Origin: Rhizomys pruinosus
Lineage: Eukaryota; Chordata; Mammalia; Rodentia; Spalacidae
Reading direction: 5' to 3'
DNA: 64,000 nt
NCBI GenBank assembly: GCA_009823505.1
Contig: VZQC01013973.1
Coordinates: 111,756 to 175,755 of the forward strand
Position numbers and translations under genes: made by a program. The notes below the pieces were generated by a model that made no database searches, was not told where the DNA came from, and saw nothing but the letters and a program-made list of their open reading frames with translations. This document shows positions 30,976 to 40,514 of the stretch, one piece after another. How positions within the stretch are numbered: the stretch's first letter is position 1; each line of letters begins with the position of its first letter.

Positions 30976-33060
30976 AGCCAGCTGAGTTGTGACCGGATCT
31001 TCAAGAAAGATACTGTACAAGGCAAGCACCTGGGCAGAGGCACAAGAACACATATCTACTCTGGGACTGCGATGGACTACAGGGATGGAGAAGGGACTGC
31101 CAAAGAGAAGAAGATAAAAGTGATCTTCAAAAATCTTAGATCCCAGACACAGGGACATTTCTCTGGCCTTCTTTGAGGTGGCCAGCACTATGAGGCAGGT
31201 CTCCAACAAACACATATGTACCTTTATGGTGTCTGTGTCTGAGAAGTGGAGAATATCATGGGAGAAGAGTTTGTGGGGGGAGGACCACTGGATCTCTTCA
31301 TGCAGAGGAAAAGCTATGTCCTCACCACACCCTAGAAATACAAAGTTGCCAAACCCTGGCAAGTGCCCTGAGTTACTTGGAAGATAAAGACCTGGTTCAT
31401 AAAAATATGTGCACCAATAATATTGTCCTGGCCCGTGAGGGCAGCGACAGTGAGACTGGCCCATTCACCAAGCTCAGTGACCCTGGCATCCCTGTCTCCG
31501 TGCTGTCCAGGCAGGAGGGCATAGAGAGAATCTGCTGGATTGCTCCTGAGTGTGTCGAAGACTCCAAGACCCTGAGTGTAGCTGCTGACAAATGGAGCTT
31601 TGGAACCACACTCTGGGAAATCTGCTACAATGGTGAGATCCCCCTCAAAGACAAGACCCTGGTAGAGAAAGAAAGATTCTATGACAGCCACTGCAGGCCA
31701 GTGACTCCATCTTGCAAGGAGCTGGCTGACCTTATGACACCAATCACAGACCTTTCTTTTGAGCCATCATGAGGTACATCAACAAGCTAGGAAAACAAAA
31801 TGCAGTCATTGTTTCAGAAAAGAAGCCAACAACAAAGGTTAATCCCACTCATTTTGAAAAGCAGTTCCTTGCCAGGCGTGGTGGCGCACGCCTTTAATCC
31901 CAGCACTCAGGAGGCAGAGGCAGGCAGATCTCTGTGAGTTCAAGGCCAGCCTGGTCTACAAAGTGAGCTCCAGGCCAGCTGGAACTAAAGGGAGACCCTG
32001 TCTCAAAAATACCAAAAAAAGAAAAAAGAAAAGCGTTTCCTAAAGAGGATCCATGACTTGGGAGAGGGCCACTTCGGGAAGGCCCAGCTCTGCAGGTATG
32101 ACCCAGAGGGGGACACTACAGGGGCAAGTGGCTGTCAAGTCCCTGAAGCCTGAGAGTGGAGATAAGCACACAGATGACTTGAAGAAGGAAATAGAAATCT
32201 TAAGCAATCTGTACCATGAAAACATTGTGAAGAACAAAGGAATCTGCATGGAAGATGGAGGGAATGGTATCAAGCTCATCATGGAATTTCTGCCTTCAGG
32301 AAGCCCAAAGGAATACCATATCTGCCAAAGAATAAGAACAAAATCAACCTTGAACAGTACTAAAATATGCCATCCAGATCTGTAACGGGATGGACTATTT
32401 GGGTTCTTGCCAATATGTTCATTAGGACTTAGCTGCAAGAAAAATCTTCATTGAGAGTGAACACCAAATAAAGATTGGAGACTTTGGTTTAACCAAAGCA
32501 ATTGAAACTGATAAGGAATACCACAGACTCAAGGATGACCGGGACAGCCCCATGTTTTGGTATGCTCTGTTGAATCCAGTGTAAGCTTTATATTGCCTCC
32601 GACATCTGATCTTCTGGAGTGATGCTGTATGAGCTACTCACCTACTGTGATTCCGATTTGAGTCACATGGCTTTGTTCCTGAAAATGATAGGCCCAACAC
32701 ATGGACGAATGACAGTGATGCAGCTCATGGGCAGCCTGAAAGAAGGAAAGCACTCTCTGTGTCCACCAACTGCCTCGATGAGGTGTATCAACTTCTGAGA
32801 AAATGCTGGGAATTCCACCCATCTAATAGAACAACCTTCCAGAACCTTGTTGAAGGATTTGAAACACCTTAAATTAAGAAGCATGAACAGCATTTAAACT
32901 CCACTGCCTATCAAGTTCTCCTTCCTCAAGCCATCTAAATAATTTTTTATGGAAAAATTCGTATCCTGTCTAAAACGCCTCTCAACAAATACTTGAGTTC
33001 ATCTACATGCATACATTATGCTGCGTTACTTCATGTGTGAAAAAAAGAAAGAAAACATAA
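30976..33060 (+). pseudogene. JAK1 processed pseudogene
   Basis: JAK1 is a cytoplasmic tyrosine kinase that signals from cytokine receptors. This copy starts inside the coding sequence at [16 protein letters not shown] and covers the pseudokinase (JH2) and kinase (JH1) domains without introns. It runs through the stop into 3' UTR and an A-rich end (about 33040-33060). Clear matches include [20 protein letters not shown] (JH2) and [10 protein letters not shown] with [16 protein letters not shown] (JH1). It is broken by many frameshifts and by a B1 inserted between the two domains. The catalytic-loop HRD reads His-stop-Asp (TAG at 32423-32425), while the DFG motif (about 32479) survives. It lies antisense in intron 3 of the CYP3A pseudogene. 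Confidence 0.95.
31870..32027 (+). repeat. B1 SINE inserted in the JAK1 pseudogene
   Basis: GCCAGGCGTGGTGGCGCACGCC to an A-rich tail. Flanked by GAAAAGCAGTTCCT (31856-31869) and GAAAAGCGTTTCCT (32028-32041), a target duplication with small differences. Confidence 0.93.
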
Positions 33061-33384
33061 ACAGAATAAGTCTCTACACTTTCAAGGTAAGTTTTTTGAA
33101 ATACTAACCATATATCATTTTCCAAATGCTTACCATCCAGCTTTCAAAAGCACATATGAATTCAACATTGATATAAAGGAGTTTGGGCTTCTAAAGGGAA
33201 ATGAATTGAGGTGGTAAAGAGTTGGTAACATCCTTTACTAGAACATATCAGAAAGATCCAAAATAAGGCATTTCTTGTAATGAAACAAGAAGTTAACAAA
33301 GGTTAAAAAATAGAGAAGAGGTCAGCAACCAGACACTGGATAAAATGTGAGGCTAGGAGTCCATGAGACAGAAAGAGCTGGAGA

Positions 33385-33612
33385 AAAGCCACAATGTATG
33401 GAGAGATGGCTCAGCAGGTAAGAGCACTGGCTGCTCTTGCAGAGGACTCAGGTTCAGTTCCCAGTTCCAACATATCCAATAACAACCTGCAATAACTCCA
33501 GGTCCAGGGGATCCAACACTCTCTTCTGGTCTCTTCACAACATGAATACACTTTCATACATGCAAGCAAAATACCCATACACACAAAATAAAAATGAATA
33601 AGCAAAAAAAAT
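33385..33612 (+). repeat. B2 SINE, older form
   Basis: GGAGAGATGGCTCAGCAGG head, CAGGTTCAGTTCCCAG B-box, and an A-rich tail abutting exon 3's donor side. Confidence 0.82.
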
Positions 33613-33647
33613 TAAGTCTAACCAATGGAAGTTTCCAGGGTACTCAC

Positions 33648-33700
33648 CCCCATATTTTTCCATATTTTTTATAGCATTTCATATCATAGTGCCAAATTCC
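33648..33700 (-). pseudogene. CYP3A exon 3, intact
   Basis: Exactly 53 bp, CCTCAG acceptor and GTGAGT donor, reading GIWHYDMKCYKKYGKIWG. The G phase joins exon 4 correctly. It is the most 5' exon found; no exon 2 or exon 1 was recognised above it. Confidence 0.95.
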
Positions 33701-33847
33701 CTGAGGAGAGAAATGAAAAGAAATTCATTATTGTCCTATATAGATACTGACCACTCTAACCAGGACATCAAAAAAGCTCATGAAATCAGGCTTACTGTCC
33801 CTCATTGTCAGTTAGAGTCAAGTTCCTATTCAGAAATACATGAAGGT

Positions 33848-34025
33848 GGTCAGCCAGATGGCTAAATGGGTAAAGGCACTTGCTGTCAACCCTGATGACC
33901 TGAGTTTCAACCCTGGGACCCATGTGGAGGAAGGAGAGAACCAACTTCTGAAACTTGTCCTCTGACCTGAATGAGCACATGCACTCACACACATGTACAC
34001 ACACTAAATAATAAATGAATAAACA
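33848..34025 (+). repeat. tRNA-derived SINE (B2/B4-like)
   Basis: CAGCCAGATGGCTAAATGGG, GAGTTTCAACCCTGGGACCC, TGTCCTCTGACCTGA. Confidence 0.7.
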
Positions 34026-34317
34026 GTAAATGACTAATACATTTTAATTTAAAATACAGAACACTGACTATTAATTCCTTTCTCAGAGTTTTCACCTCCA
34101 AAGCTTCAAAACAAATTTCCCTTGCAGGTGTAAATTTGAAACTATGTAAAAGAAGATTGCAGAAATGTGGATCTTTGGAGTCATCTACTAAAGAATTTAT
34201 ATCAGAACAATGAAAGGGAAATTATTTCTTCTTTTCAGATGGAACACAGTATGGAATTCTTAAGCAGTCACTGGGCAATCAAGCCTTCAACTGAAAGGAT
34301 TAGAATGTGGGAGGTAG

Positions 34318-34645
34318 AGGCTGCCAAGATGGTTCAGTGGATAAGAGGGCTTGCTGTGAAAGCATGAGGGCCTGAGTTCAAATCCACAGAACCCCACATA
34401 AAAAGCCAGTTGTGATCATGTACAGGCCTCTAACTCCAGTGCCATATGGGGAGGAGATAGGAAAATGGCTGGGCTTACTAGCCCCAGGCTCAATTGGAGA
34501 CACTTTCAAAAACAAATGAGGCAGATAGAGAAAGAGAGCAAGACACCGACATGCTCTGGTGCTCTCTGCCTGCACTCTCCTGGGTACACGCATGTGCACA
34601 TACAGCAAACACACACAGAGCATTCACACAGGCACATACATACAC
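34318..34645 (+). repeat. tRNA-derived SINE with CA-rich end
   Basis: CAAGATGGTTCAGTGGATAAG A-box and GAGTTCAAATCCACAG B-box, with a long body and CA-rich end. Confidence 0.6.
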
Positions 34646-34672
34646 AAAATAATAATAGCATGGTATTTTTTT

Positions 34673-34907
34673 ATATATATATATATTTTTTAATTAATTT
34701 TTATTGATGCTTTGTGCATTTCATACATTTTTTCCAATTCAGTTCAGGCTTATTTCCCTTTCCCTCCCCCCCACCCCCACCCCATCCCAGATCATGCATT
34801 CTGCCATAACTGTCCTGCATCTTTCTCTCAGTTTTTTTTTTTTTTCATTTTTAGCTATAAGTGATAATCCATGAGTACAAGCATCCTTCATGCAAAACCT
34901 ATCTGCA
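34673..34907 (-). mobile_element. L1 3'-end fragment with target duplication
   Basis: Antisense to plus: starts with T/AT-rich sequence and contains TTGATGCTTTGTGCATTTC and a C-rich tract (complement of the G-rich polypurine tract of L1 3' UTRs). AGCATGGTATTTTTT repeats directly at 34658-34672 and 34908-34922. Confidence 0.7.
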
Positions 34908-35303
34908 GCATGGTATTTTTTTTAATGTACAAGATAAGTCTAGAGCCTTCAGTAGGGAAAGTCTGCACGTGAGCTTTGCTGCTGACCTCCGCACTTTAAC
35001 GTGGGAATATCAGTCTAGGGGACTGACATGGGTCAGGCTCAGACCAGGCTAGTTAAATTATACCCTTAGATTCATGGTCCGTGTGGCACATATTCCAATC
35101 TCTGTACTTAAATTTCTAATGATTTCATCAAATCCTTTCTTTAGTGATTTTTTTTTTGTCTTCATTTAACCAAAAACGGAAAGAAAATTTCAAACTCATT
35201 ATGTAGTTAAATATCTGAGGTAGACGGACAGACATCCATCATCCTGTTTCATAAATCCCCTGCTCAGACTCCTGCATTAGCTGCTGCCTGTGAAGAAAAA
35301 GAT

Positions 35304-35382
35304 GTGGCTGTAGGTGTAGCTCAGTGGAGCACTTGCCTAGTGTGCAGGAGGCCCTGGCTTCCAGTCTCAGCAGTACAAAAAA
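35304..35382 (+). repeat. ID-like SINE
   Basis: GGTGTAGCTCAGTGGAGCAC and TGGCTTCCAGTCTCAGCAG. Confidence 0.65.
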
Positions 35383-35414
35383 GTGAAATAAGCAAAACAT
35401 AGAAGCAATCTTTA

Positions 35415-35600
35415 GGGCTAGATAGAGCTCAACGGTTAAAAGTACTTGCTGGTTTGGTTCCCAGTACCCACACTAAGCAGTTCACAACACCCGTAACTCT
35501 AGCTCCCCTTCCTCCATCACCCTCTTGTGGCTGATGTGGGCACTGCACTCACACACACAGCCCCAGGTCCAGGTACACATAATTAAAAATAAGAATAAAG
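35415..35600 (+). repeat. B2 SINE, older form
   Basis: GGGCTAGATAGAGCTCAACGG head and GGTTTGGTTCCCAGTACCC B-box. Confidence 0.65.
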
Positions 35601-35602
35601 GC

Positions 35603-35745
35603 CAGGTATGGTGGTGCTACGCTCCTCTAATCCTAGCACTTGAGAAATAGAGGCAGGTGGATCTCTGTGAGATCCAGGTGACCCTTATCTACATGATGAG
35701 CTCTGGGCCAGATGGGGCTACAAGAAAAAGAAGAAGAGTTCCTAA
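35603..35745 (+). repeat. B1 SINE, older
   Basis: GCCAGGTATGGTGGTGC to GGGGCTACAAGAAAAAG. Confidence 0.78.
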
Positions 35746-35884
35746 AAGAAAATAATTAAGCAAAATATTCTTGTTTAGTTACCAAATCCCCAGACATGCC
35801 AAAGGTAAAACCATTGAACCACAAGGGTTCAGCAGTTATGTAGAGAACTCAAGGATAAGCATATTCCCCCAAAAGTATTTAGGG

Positions 35885-35955
35885 GTGTGGGGTGTGTGTG
35901 TGTGTGTGTGTGTCTGTCTGTGTATGTGTGTATGTCTGTGTGTGTGTCTGTCTAA
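35885..35955 (+). repeat. (TG)n microsatellite
   Basis: TG/TCTG repeat. Confidence 0.93.
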
Positions 35956-36235
35956 TGTTTTAGAACTATTCAGCAAGAAGAATAAATGCTGATCATGACT
36001 TCTGATACAAACAGGAACATTGGAGTCCAGTGCACATGGGCTGATGACCTAAAATGTGAAACCCCCCCCCCAGGATTTTCTCCAAATACTAATTAAGTAC
36101 AGCAGTACCTTCCCGGAATCTGCACTGCACAAGGAACAGAATCCTTTTTTGTTGCTTACAAAGTCTGTGCATTATGTTCTGAACATCAATTCTAATGTGC
36201 CAGATCAGGGTGTCTCTCCTAAGGGAAATTTAAGG

Positions 36236-36381
36236 ATTGATGAGCTGACCAAAATGGCTCAAGGGGCAAAGGTGCTTACCACCAACATTAATGGCCTGAG
36301 TTCAACCCTGAGATTCACATGGTGCACAGAGGGAACTGACTCCCAGAAATTGTCCTCTGACCTCCACATGCATGCTGTGGT

Positions 36382-36413
<32 letters not shown>

Positions 36414-36414
36414 T
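36236..36414 (+). repeat. tRNA-derived SINE ending in (CA)n
   Basis: CCAAAATGGCTCAAGGGGC, GAGTTCAACCCTGAGATTC, TTGTCCTCTGACCTCCACATG, then a CA repeat (36383-36412). Confidence 0.75.
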
Positions 36415-36429
36415 TTTTAAGTTAACAGT

Positions 36430-36640
36430 AGAAGCCAGGGAGATGGCTCACCAAGTAAAGTACTTGCCACACAGTCTGAAGCCCAGAGTTCAGATCCCCA
36501 GCACCTGTGCAAATTCTGGGCAGGGGCAGCACTGTACAGTAATCTCACCTTACAGGAGACAGACACAGGGAATCCCCAGATGAACTTGGCTGACTAGACT
36601 AGCTGAATTGGCAAGCTCTGGGTTCAAGTGAGAGACTGTC
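36430..36640 (+). repeat. tRNA-derived SINE
   Basis: AGGGAGATGGCTCACCAAG A-box and GAGTTCAGATCCCCAGCACC B-box. Confidence 0.65.
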
Positions 36641-36669
36641 ACAATCTATAAGGTGAAGAGTGATCAAAG

Positions 36670-37240
36670 AAGACATCTGCTACCTCTCACCCCATACAAA
36701 AGTCAACTCCAGATGGATTAAAGACCGCAACGTGATCATGATCAAGTTGGATTCATACCAGAGATGCAGGGATGGTTCAACATATGAAAAACAATAAACA
36801 TCATCAAACACATAAACGGAATGAAAGACAAAAACCACACCATCATCTCAATTGTACCTGAAAAAGCCTTTGACAAAATCCAGCATCTCTTCATGCTTAA
36901 AGTCCTAGAGGGAATTGGATTGGAGGGATCATACCTCAATGTAATCAAAGCCATATACAGGAAACCCACAGCCAGTATCATCCTGAATGGGGAAATGACA
37001 GAAACATTCCCTTTAAAGGTAGGAACTCGGCAAGACTGCTCCCTGTCACCACTCCTCTTCAATATAGTGCTTGAAACACTTGCTAGAGAAATAAGGCAAG
37101 AAAAGGAAATTAAAGGAGTACTAATTGGAAAAGAGGAAGTCAAGCTATCCCTATTTGCTGATGATATGATTGTTTACTTAAGGGATGCTAAAAACTCCAC
37201 CAGAAAACTCCTAGAAATGATTAACAGCTTCAGCAAAGTG
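36670..37240 (+). mobile_element. L1 ORF2 fragment (reverse transcriptase)
   Basis: From 36821 the frame is open and reads the L1 reverse transcriptase core: [20 protein letters not shown], the [20 protein letters not shown] region, [20 protein letters not shown] and the catalytic FADDMIVYL (about 37155-37180). The sequence runs into the assembly gap. A piece at 36676-36735 (LTPYTKVNSRWIKD-like codons) belongs to the C-terminal part of ORF2 yet lies upstream of the reverse transcriptase, so two fragments are joined in the wrong order. Confidence 0.92.
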
Positions 37241-37851
37241 NNNNNNNNNNNNNNNNNNNNNNNNNNNNNNNNNNNNNNNNNNNNNNNNNNNNNNNNNNNN
37301 NNNNNNNNNNNNNNNNNNNNNNNNNNNNNNNNNNNNNNNNNNNNNNNNNNNNNNNNNNNNNNNNNNNNNNNNNNNNNNNNNNNNNNNNNNNNNNNNNNNN
37401 NNNNNNNNNNNNNNNNNNNNNNNNNNNNNNNNNNNNNNNNNNNNNNNNNNNNNNNNNNNNNNNNNNNNNNNNNNNNNNNNNNNNNNNNNNNNNNNNNNNN
37501 NNNNNNNNNNNNNNNNNNNNNNNNNNNNNNNNNNNNNNNNNNNNNNNNNNNNNNNNNNNNNNNNNNNNNNNNNNNNNNNNNNNNNNNNNNNNNNNNNNNN
37601 NNNNNNNNNNNNNNNNNNNNNNNNNNNNNNNNNNNNNNNNNNNNNNNNNNNNNNNNNNNNNNNNNNNNNNNNNNNNNNNNNNNNNNNNNNNNNNNNNNNN
37701 NNNNNNNNNNNNNNNNNNNNNNNNNNNNNNNNNNNNNNNNNNNNNNNNNNNNNNNNNNNNNNNNNNNNNNNNNNNNNNNNNNNNNNNNNNNNNNNNNNNN
37801 NNNNNNNNNNNNNNNNNNNNNNNNNNNNNNNNNNNNNNNNNNNNNNNNNNN
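37241..37851. other. Assembly gap (611 N)
   Basis: Unknown sequence flanked by L1 ORF2 on the left and a pure A tract on the right. It probably hides the 3' part of the L1; a CYP3A exon 2 could also lie in it. Confidence 0.99.

Positions 37852-37897
<46 letters not shown>
37852..37897 (+). repeat. Poly(A) tract
   Basis: About 46 A bases directly after the gap, likely the tail of the interrupted L1. Confidence 0.75.
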
Positions 37898-37898
<1 letters not shown>

Positions 37899-37949
37899 AG
37901 ATGAACACAAACTTGTGTGACAATTGAACACACATCAGGCAATGATAGC

Positions 37950-38085
37950 TCATTTTTGCTTGGTCTTTTTCAGATAGGGTCTTCCAGTAGTCCCAACTGA
38001 CCTGCAACTACCTATGTAGACCAGGCTGGCCTCTGCCTCCTGAGTGCTAGGACTAAAGGCATATGCAACCACACCTGGCTTAGCT
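37950..38085 (-). repeat. B1 SINE, older
   Basis: TTTTTCAGATAGGGTCTTCC to GCAACCACACCTGGC. Confidence 0.8.
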
Positions 38086-38760
38086 AATATTTATTGTTCT
38101 AAGTACTTTGCTCACTTTAGCTGATATCATCCACCCAACTACCCTATGAGAGAGTTACTGTTAGCCTAACTCCATCTCAGAGAAATTATGTCCTAGAATG
38201 ATAACTGACTCACCCACTTTTACATAATAAATTACTTATACAACCAGATTTCAAATTCAGATCATGTAGCTCTAATGCTCAAAGTCTTCATCTTTAATAC
38301 AGGCCTGGACTTGCCTGCAAAGGAAACAGATAATTTCATCATGAATAGCCAGTCTCCATTCCTTTCCAGAGTCTCTGTCCTGATAAATCACTAACATCCA
38401 CACAGTATCTCACAGCCTGTAAGGTTCTTTACACCTGTCTTCAAGATCCTCATGACAAGTACAGGTGATGAGTGGTATGGGACCACTCCAATCCCTGTGT
38501 TCCACAAGTGGAAACTAGAGAATAACTTGACTGTTACTTGAAATTTTGAGGGTAAAAGTCAAAAGACTACAAACCACTGAATCAACCCAGACTTGAGAAA
38601 GGACACCATGCCCGGCACTTTCTTTAACTTGCACCAAAGCAGACAATAGGGTGAATATGCCTCAGAACCCATCAAGAGTGTCAGTGCAAAAACTCCTGAG
38701 TAAAATGGCAAGTAACTGAACCCAGTGGTCAAACAGTGACCAAAAGATGTATCCCAGGCC
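38086..38760. other. No recognisable feature
   Basis: Unique-looking sequence without convincing open frames. Confidence 0.5.
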
Positions 38761-38764
38761 TGGA

Positions 38765-38965
38765 GAGAAGTCCCAGGAATAAGGAGCACTAGGTGCTCTT
38801 GCAGAAGACCAGGGTTTGGTTCCCAGCACCCAGATGGCAGCTCACAGCACTCTGTAACTACAATCCAGGGGATCCTATGCCCTCCTCTGACCTCTTTGCA
38901 TACCTGTACACATGTGGTACACATACCTTCACTTGCGCATACACATATAAACTCAAGCATGGTTA
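38765..38965 (+). repeat. B2 SINE, older form
   Basis: GCACTAGGTGCTCTTGCAG, GGGTTTGGTTCCCAGCACC, CCTCCTCTGACCTC. Confidence 0.75.
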
Positions 38966-39564
38966 GCACAGGAAAAATATAGTTAGCTGTCACAGTAACA
39001 CACTGAAAGAAAATAAGCCATGAAGTTCAAGCACAATCCAGAGGTGGAAAAATTCTTAATTTTTTCAGTAATTTTCAAACCTTTTCCCCTGTGTACTCTG
39101 GGAGGCAGAAGTTGGACTTCTGGGGGGAAAAAAAGGAAACATCGATAGCAAAAAAGTAACTGAGTGATTTCATTTTAAAATGATGTGTCTTTTTTTTAAG
39201 ATTACGTACAAATAACAAAATGTTCAAAAGTATCTGGTTGAGTCCAACTTTTTGACATTTCAACACAAGGATGTCATCTACAAAGTTCATGCCTTAGAAT
39301 CAAGTTACAGGAAATAAAAAAAAAAACTTTTAAAAACAAAGACCCCTCACCCCAAAGCTCAATGTTTTAAGATACTATGATTGTATGCGGGGCTGCATTC
39401 ATTGATATCCTGGGTCACATGTGGGTCACGGGTTGGACACATGAGCAACAATGTTTTACTAATGTTATTAGAAGGTTTTCTTGTTATATTGATGAAACCT
39501 AATAGTTTGTATACCATACATGGTTTTTGGAATATTGCATTTTTTCTTTAATTAATTTTTTTTT

Positions 39565-39713
39565 TTTTTGGTCTTTTTAAGACAGGGTCTCCCTGTACCT
39601 CTGGCTGTTCTGGAACTCACTCTGTAGACCAGGCTGGCCTTGAACTCACAGAGGTCTGCCTGCTTCTGCCTCCTAAGTGCTAGGATTAAAGGTGTGCACC
39701 ACCAGGCCCAGCG
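39565..39713 (-). repeat. B1 SINE
   Basis: GGTCTTTTTAAGACAGGGTC to GTGCACCACCAGGCCCAGC; flanked by GGAATATTGCATTTTTTCT-like direct repeats (39529-39547 and 39713-39731). Confidence 0.92.
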
Positions 39714-39744
39714 GAATATTGCATTTTTTCTGATACTGTTGAGA

Positions 39745-40000
39745 AGACATGACTTTAAAGAGATTTATTTTCATTTCTATGTATGTGTGTGTTTGTGTAC
39801 ATATGTGTTTGCATGTGTGTGTGTGTGTGTGTGTGTATCATGTGACTGCAGGTGTTCACAGAGGCCAGTGGAGGGTTCGCAGTCCCTGGAACTGGACTTT
39901 TAGGTATTTGGAGTGTCTTGATATGGGAGCTAGAACCCAAACTCAGATCCTCTGAAAGAAGCACGAGCACTCTGAGCAGCTGACCCACCACTTCAGCCCC
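39745..40000 (-). repeat. B2-like SINE with (TG)n
   Basis: Minus orientation, TG repeat at 39815-39836, CACAGAGGCCAGTGGAGG, ending GACCCACCACTTCAGCCCC. Confidence 0.7.
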
Positions 40001-40049
40001 CTCTTTTTCATTTTTCTTTTCCTTTTTATGTTTTGAGTTTTGGAGGTGG

Positions 40050-40185
40050 CCTTTTTGAGAGAGGGTCTCCCTCTAGCCCCAACTGGCTAGAACTTACTAT
40101 GTAGACCAGGCAGGCCCTGAACTCACAGAGATCTGCCTGCCTCTGCCTCCCAATTAAAGAAGTATGCCACCATGCTCAGGAGAGA
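40050..40185 (-). repeat. B1 SINE
   Basis: TTTTTGAGAGAGGGTCTCCC to GCCACCATGCTCAGG. Confidence 0.85.
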
Positions 40186-40266
40186 ACTTTGTTTTCATTT
40201 GGGTTTGTTTGTTCATTTGTTTGCATTTAAGACAGGACCTCACTATGTTGAACTCATTATTTTTTT

Positions 40267-40514
40267 TAATTTTTTTATTAATTTTTATTTATTTTTGTAT
40301 GTGTATGAATGTACTGTCTGCATGCAAGTCTGTGCACCCGTGTCGTGCAATGCTGTGGAGGTCAGAAGAGGGTCTCGGATTCCCCTGGAACTGGAGTTCT
40401 CCTGGAATTGGAGTTTCAGACGGTTCTCGGCCGCCATGTGGGTGCTGGGGATCGAACCCGGGTCCTCTGTAAGAGCGGTCGGTGCTCTTAACCGCTAGGC
40501 CATCTCTCCAGCCC
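40267..40514 (-). repeat. B2 SINE, young duplicated form, with target duplication
   Basis: Near-consensus copy with both body segments (CTGGAACTGGAGTTCTCC, GGAATTGGAGTTTCAG). Direct repeat TGAACTCATTATTTTTT / TGAACTGATTATTTTTT at about 40250 and 40515. Confidence 0.93.

Larger units (their letters stand above)
14270..33700 (-). pseudogene. CYP3A cytochrome P450 pseudogene, exons 3-11
   Basis: CYP3A enzymes are haem-thiolate monooxygenases anchored in the endoplasmic reticulum that oxidise steroids and foreign compounds. Nine exons can be read on the minus strand, each with a residue pattern characteristic of CYP3A: KKYGK in exon 3, [12 protein letters not shown] in exon 4, [15 protein letters not shown] in exon 7, the I-helix AGHETSSS in exon 10 and the K-helix ETLR in exon 11. 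Compared with the well-known CYP3A exon sizes, exons 3, 4, 7, 9 and 10 are exactly right (53, 100, 149, 67, 161 bp). Lesions: exon 5 lacks 4 bp, exon 6 lacks 1 bp, exon 8 is split by a 1.34-kb insertion, the exon 9 donor is AT instead of GT, and exon 11 lacks 7 bp. Exons 1, 2, 12 and 13 were not found; exon 12 would carry the haem-binding cysteine. Introns are kept, so this is a duplicated, not a processed, pseudogene. The gap at 37241-37851 could hide exon 2. Confidence 0.95.

Noticed and set aside
30895..31691. Minus-strand frames of 119 and 189 codons
   Set aside because: Antisense shadows of the JAK1 retrocopy and of the adjacent CA repeat.
36821..37927. A 368-codon open frame on the plus strand, and minus frames up to 277 codons, across 37174-38007
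   Set aside because: Most of their length is the N gap and the A tract. Only the first 140 codons of the plus frame (L1 reverse transcriptase) are real sequence.
40172..40498. Recurring frames with LELEFSWNWSFRR and IPGTGV patterns at many places
   Set aside because: They are translations of B2 SINEs (same peptides at 12638, 13523, 40172, 45906, 47688), not a protein family.
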